64,000 nt of DNA from Ustilago trichophora. Taxonomy: Eukaryota; Basidiomycota; Ustilaginomycetes; Ustilaginales; Ustilaginaceae. The DNA is taken from the NCBI GenBank assembly GCA_900323505.1, contig OOIN01000003.1, forward strand, positions 124,001 through 188,000. The letters are read 5' to 3'. The notes below the pieces were generated by a model. The model saw only the letters and a list, made by a program, of their open reading frames with translations. It was not told where the DNA came from and searched no databases. This document shows positions 62,107-64,000 of this stretch, one piece after another (position 1 is the first letter of the stretch; every line of letters starts with the position of its first letter). A program made the position numbers and the translations under genes.

Positions 62107-63171
62107 TCACACGGGCAACCTAGCCAAAGCCTCTTCAAAAGCAGCATCCTCCTCCCACTCATCGCGCCCATCTTGATCCATCATCATTTCCACATCCCCC
62201 ACACCACCACCATTTTCAGCTTGCTGAGGAAGATGCTGCGTCTGTGACATGGACTCGATCCAAAGCTGTTCCAACTGTTCATCGTTTGCACCCCAATACG
62301 GATCCACCACCTCCTCCCCTTCCCAACCGCCACCTTGCTTTTCCTCTTGCTGTTGCTTCGCCTCGTTCTCCAACCAGCTCAGTTGGTCAGGATCAATCCA
62401 TCCGATCTCCAAGTGTCCCTTCAACTCGTAGATCCGCTTCAACCTGGAATACTCTGCAATGATCTTTCGCCTTGTCAATTCGTTATCCTCCTCCCTCTCT
62501 CTCGCATCTTCTTCACCTTGAAATCCCGGCGGTGAAGAAGCACCCGAATCATATTCATCGTCTTCCACATCCATCTCGTCGGAAAACAACCCAGAAGTAA
62601 AACCATCCTTCCCCCTTCGAAACGCACACACCCTCTTCTGCCTCTCCATACTGCGCGAATCATCCATCGCCCTCTGGCATCGCTCGAAGAACGACTGTCG
62701 ATAAGCCGATGAGGATGAACTCGACAGAGGTTGCGTCTTGTGTGTGCGAATTCGGGTTTCAGAGAGCGAGGTGGAGCCAGTGAGTGTAGGCCGGATGCGG
62801 GTGCGCGGACGAGGGGCGGATTGGATGCTGGTGGAGGTACCAGATTGACGCGCAAAGAATCGTGCTCGCGTAGCTTCGACTGCAGCGAGCGTCGATGCTG
62901 GATAAGGGTTGTCTGTGGGTGAAGAGAAGACTTGACGCGGGAGGTATTGCGAAGGGGTAGATTGTGCTTGAGGTGTGCTAGGCCCGGCAGCGGGGGAGGA
63001 GTGGTGCGGGCCAAAGCCGTTTGTGTTAGTGGTTGGCGGTTGATGAGGGTCCATTGTGTGGGTTGGCGTTGGCCATGGATGTGACGGAGGAGGTATGGTG
63101 GCTTGGAAGTTGGTTGTGGGGATGAGGTTGGTATTGTGGAGGTGGTGCTGCTGCGCAAAGATGCCCGTCAT
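62107..63171 (-). CDS. Acidic protein of unknown function
   Basis: A 354-residue open frame from the ATG at 63171. An internal ATG at 63054 (MDPHQPPTTNTNG) would give 315 residues. The N-terminal 140 residues are Pro/Ser/Thr/His-rich and disordered. The stretch SFFERCQRAMDDSRSMERQKRVCAFRR (about 160-185) is basic and helical. Then come a short acidic patch (DEMDVEDDEYDSG) and a helix-rich acidic segment (RRKIIAEYSRLKRIYELKGHLEIGWIDPDQLSWLENEAKQQQ), with a WIDPDQ tryptophan motif and later VVDPYWGANDEQLEQLWIESM. The final third is rich in Gln, Gly, Asp and Glu. The folded-looking middle suggests a real conserved protein that binds something basic, but I do not recognise it and give no function. 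Confidence 0.75.
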   Translation of the reverse strand: MTGIFAQQHHLHNTNLIPTTNFQATIPPPSHPWPTPTHTMDPHQPPTTNTNGFGPHHSSPAAGPSTPQAQSTPSQYLPRQVFSSPTDNPYPASTLAAVEATRARFFARQSGTSTSIQSAPRPRTRIRPTLTGSTSLSETRIRTHKTQPLSSSSSSAYRQSFFERCQRAMDDSRSMERQKRVCAFRRGKDGFTSGLFSDEMDVEDDEYDSGASSPPGFQGEEDAREREEDNELTRRKIIAEYSRLKRIYELKGHLEIGWIDPDQLSWLENEAKQQQEEKQGGGWEGEEVVDPYWGANDEQLEQLWIESMSQTQHLPQQAENGGGVGDVEMMMDQDGRDEWEEDAAFEEALARLPV

Positions 63172-63398
63172 CCTAGCGATAAAAACTGTTTGACGGTAGT
63201 AGAGATCAAAAGTTTACACAGTAGTGCTGAGCACAAGCATGATGATGATGATGCTGATGATGGAGGTGGCGGACAGAAAAGAAGGGTCCAGGCGAAGAGC
63301 GCCGTCATTTACGCGCAAAGTGGAGAGAATGCGCACAAAGAAAACGCGTCCGTGACTCTCTACCAAAATCCAAACTCTAACAACCGCGATTTGCCTGA

Positions 63399-64000
63399 TC
63401 AATCTTGATAGACACCAGACTCGACCAGGTACTCTACCAACGATGGCGGCACCAACTGCTTCAACTCTACCTTCTTGTCCTCTCTATCCATGTTGGTGTC
63501 CTTGAGCAAAGTGCGGATCTTGGTAGAGCTAAGCTTAGCTTGATCTGGATCGATATCGAGCATCCCTACGCTTCCCTGTTCCACCCAAGGGCTGACATTC
63601 TCGGACTCTAGCAGGTTATCTTCTTCCCTCCTCGCTTGTTCTTTCGCATTCTCACCACTTCCTCCAGACTGCGCACTGATGAGCTGCGGATAGGACGAAG
63701 GATCTCGACGAGCACATACAAACGTCGTCCTCTCCTTTTCGAAAAACTGCCGACACTGTCGTTGAAAGTCTTCCCACGACGGATAGTATTTCAGCTGGAA
63801 AACGCGGTAGAGGGTGTCGAATCCTACCACCCAGTGCAGTCTGGCTACTGTTTGAGGTGCTTCCTGTGGTGGCTGAGCAGAAGGTGATGATGACGATGAT
63901 GATGCTTGCTGTCTGAGCAAGTCCCACGTGAGTGTGGATTTAGCAAAGATAAGCGGTTTATCTACCAACCCTACAGCCACGTTGGCAGGATATCCTGAGC
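63399..64000 (-). CDS. NMNAT/POF1-like nucleotidyltransferase, C-terminal part (runs off right edge)
   Basis: The frame is open from the right edge to a stop at 63399 (199 residues seen). The reading continues before any start with SGYPANVAVGLVDKPLIFAKSTLTWDLLRQ, so the N-terminus lies beyond 64000. It matches the POF1/NMNAT-like nucleotidyltransferase family: LIFAKS, a Ser/Ala-rich loop, HWVVGFDTLYRVFQLKYYPSWEDFQRQC (GFDT motif, ribose contact), FVCARRD, a variable insert, then LSSTKIRTLL, the (I/L)SSTxxR phosphate-binding motif. Such enzymes join nicotinamide mononucleotide with ATP to make NAD. Yeast Pof1 has additional proposed roles in protein quality control. A catalytic H-x-G-H motif should sit in the missing N-terminal part. 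Confidence 0.8.
   Translation of the reverse strand, partial: SGYPANVAVGLVDKPLIFAKSTLTWDLLRQQASSSSSSPSAQPPQEAPQTVARLHWVVGFDTLYRVFQLKYYPSWEDFQRQCRQFFEKERTTFVCARRDPSSYPQLISAQSGGSGENAKEQARREEDNLLESENVSPWVEQGSVGMLDIDPDQAKLSSTKIRTLLKDTNMDREDKKVELKQLVPPSLVEYLVESGVYQD

Overview
The window looks like nuclear DNA of a basidiomycete, most likely a smut fungus (Ustilaginomycotina). The proteins are plainly fungal. Many long genes have no intron, and where introns occur they are short (76-148 bases) with GTAAGT-type donors. Gene flanks carry long CT/GA microsatellites and A/T homopolymers. The species call is inference. I saw no transposon, CRISPR array, rRNA or convincing tRNA.

Layout. A serine-rich gene leaves the window at the left edge (1-403, minus). 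After it come 7.7 kb with no convincing gene. Next are a secreted expansin-like protein (8085-9911, minus), tubulin cofactor E (10788-12650), a two-exon small secreted protein (12823-13301, minus), an unknown multi-pass membrane protein (15268-16542) and a STIMATE/YPL162C-family vacuolar membrane protein (16841-18175, minus). A divergent nucleolar pair follows: a Grn1/GNL3-like protein with a decayed GTPase domain (minus) and RRN3. Then come mitochondrial thioredoxin (2 exons, minus), an S/T/P-rich protein (27579-28646), a seven-zinc-knuckle Gis2/CNBP protein with five exons including an 11-nt microexon (minus), AP-2 alpha (minus), 14-3-3 (3 exons, minus), Ran (minus), the Pol I subunit RPA43 (plus) and a large coiled-coil/polyQ protein (43045-45573, minus).

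After a second gene-poor span (45574-52687) the right end is compact: an ArAE/DUF2421-type membrane protein, MSS1 (minus), a PTRHD1-like protein, TRAPP subunit TRS23 (2 exons, minus), eIF3m, an unknown acidic protein (minus) and an NMNAT/POF1-like protein that runs off the right edge (minus).

Most genes are core eukaryotic housekeeping genes. Several concern ribosome production (RRN3, RPA43, Grn1-like) or translation (eIF3m, Gis2, MSS1, PTRHD1-like). The accessory candidates are the expansin-like protein and the small secreted protein, both possibly linked to plant contact. The most notable observations are the 11-nt microexon, the spliced effector candidate, the degenerate nucleolar GTPase, an over-represented intergenic TACTGTA/TACAGTA motif with a 20-bp palindromic cluster, and two very long gene-poor spans. 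I found no clear novel multi-gene system. Start sites were moved to the first sensible ATG where the open frame begins at another codon, and exon junctions were set by hand from splice signals and protein continuity.
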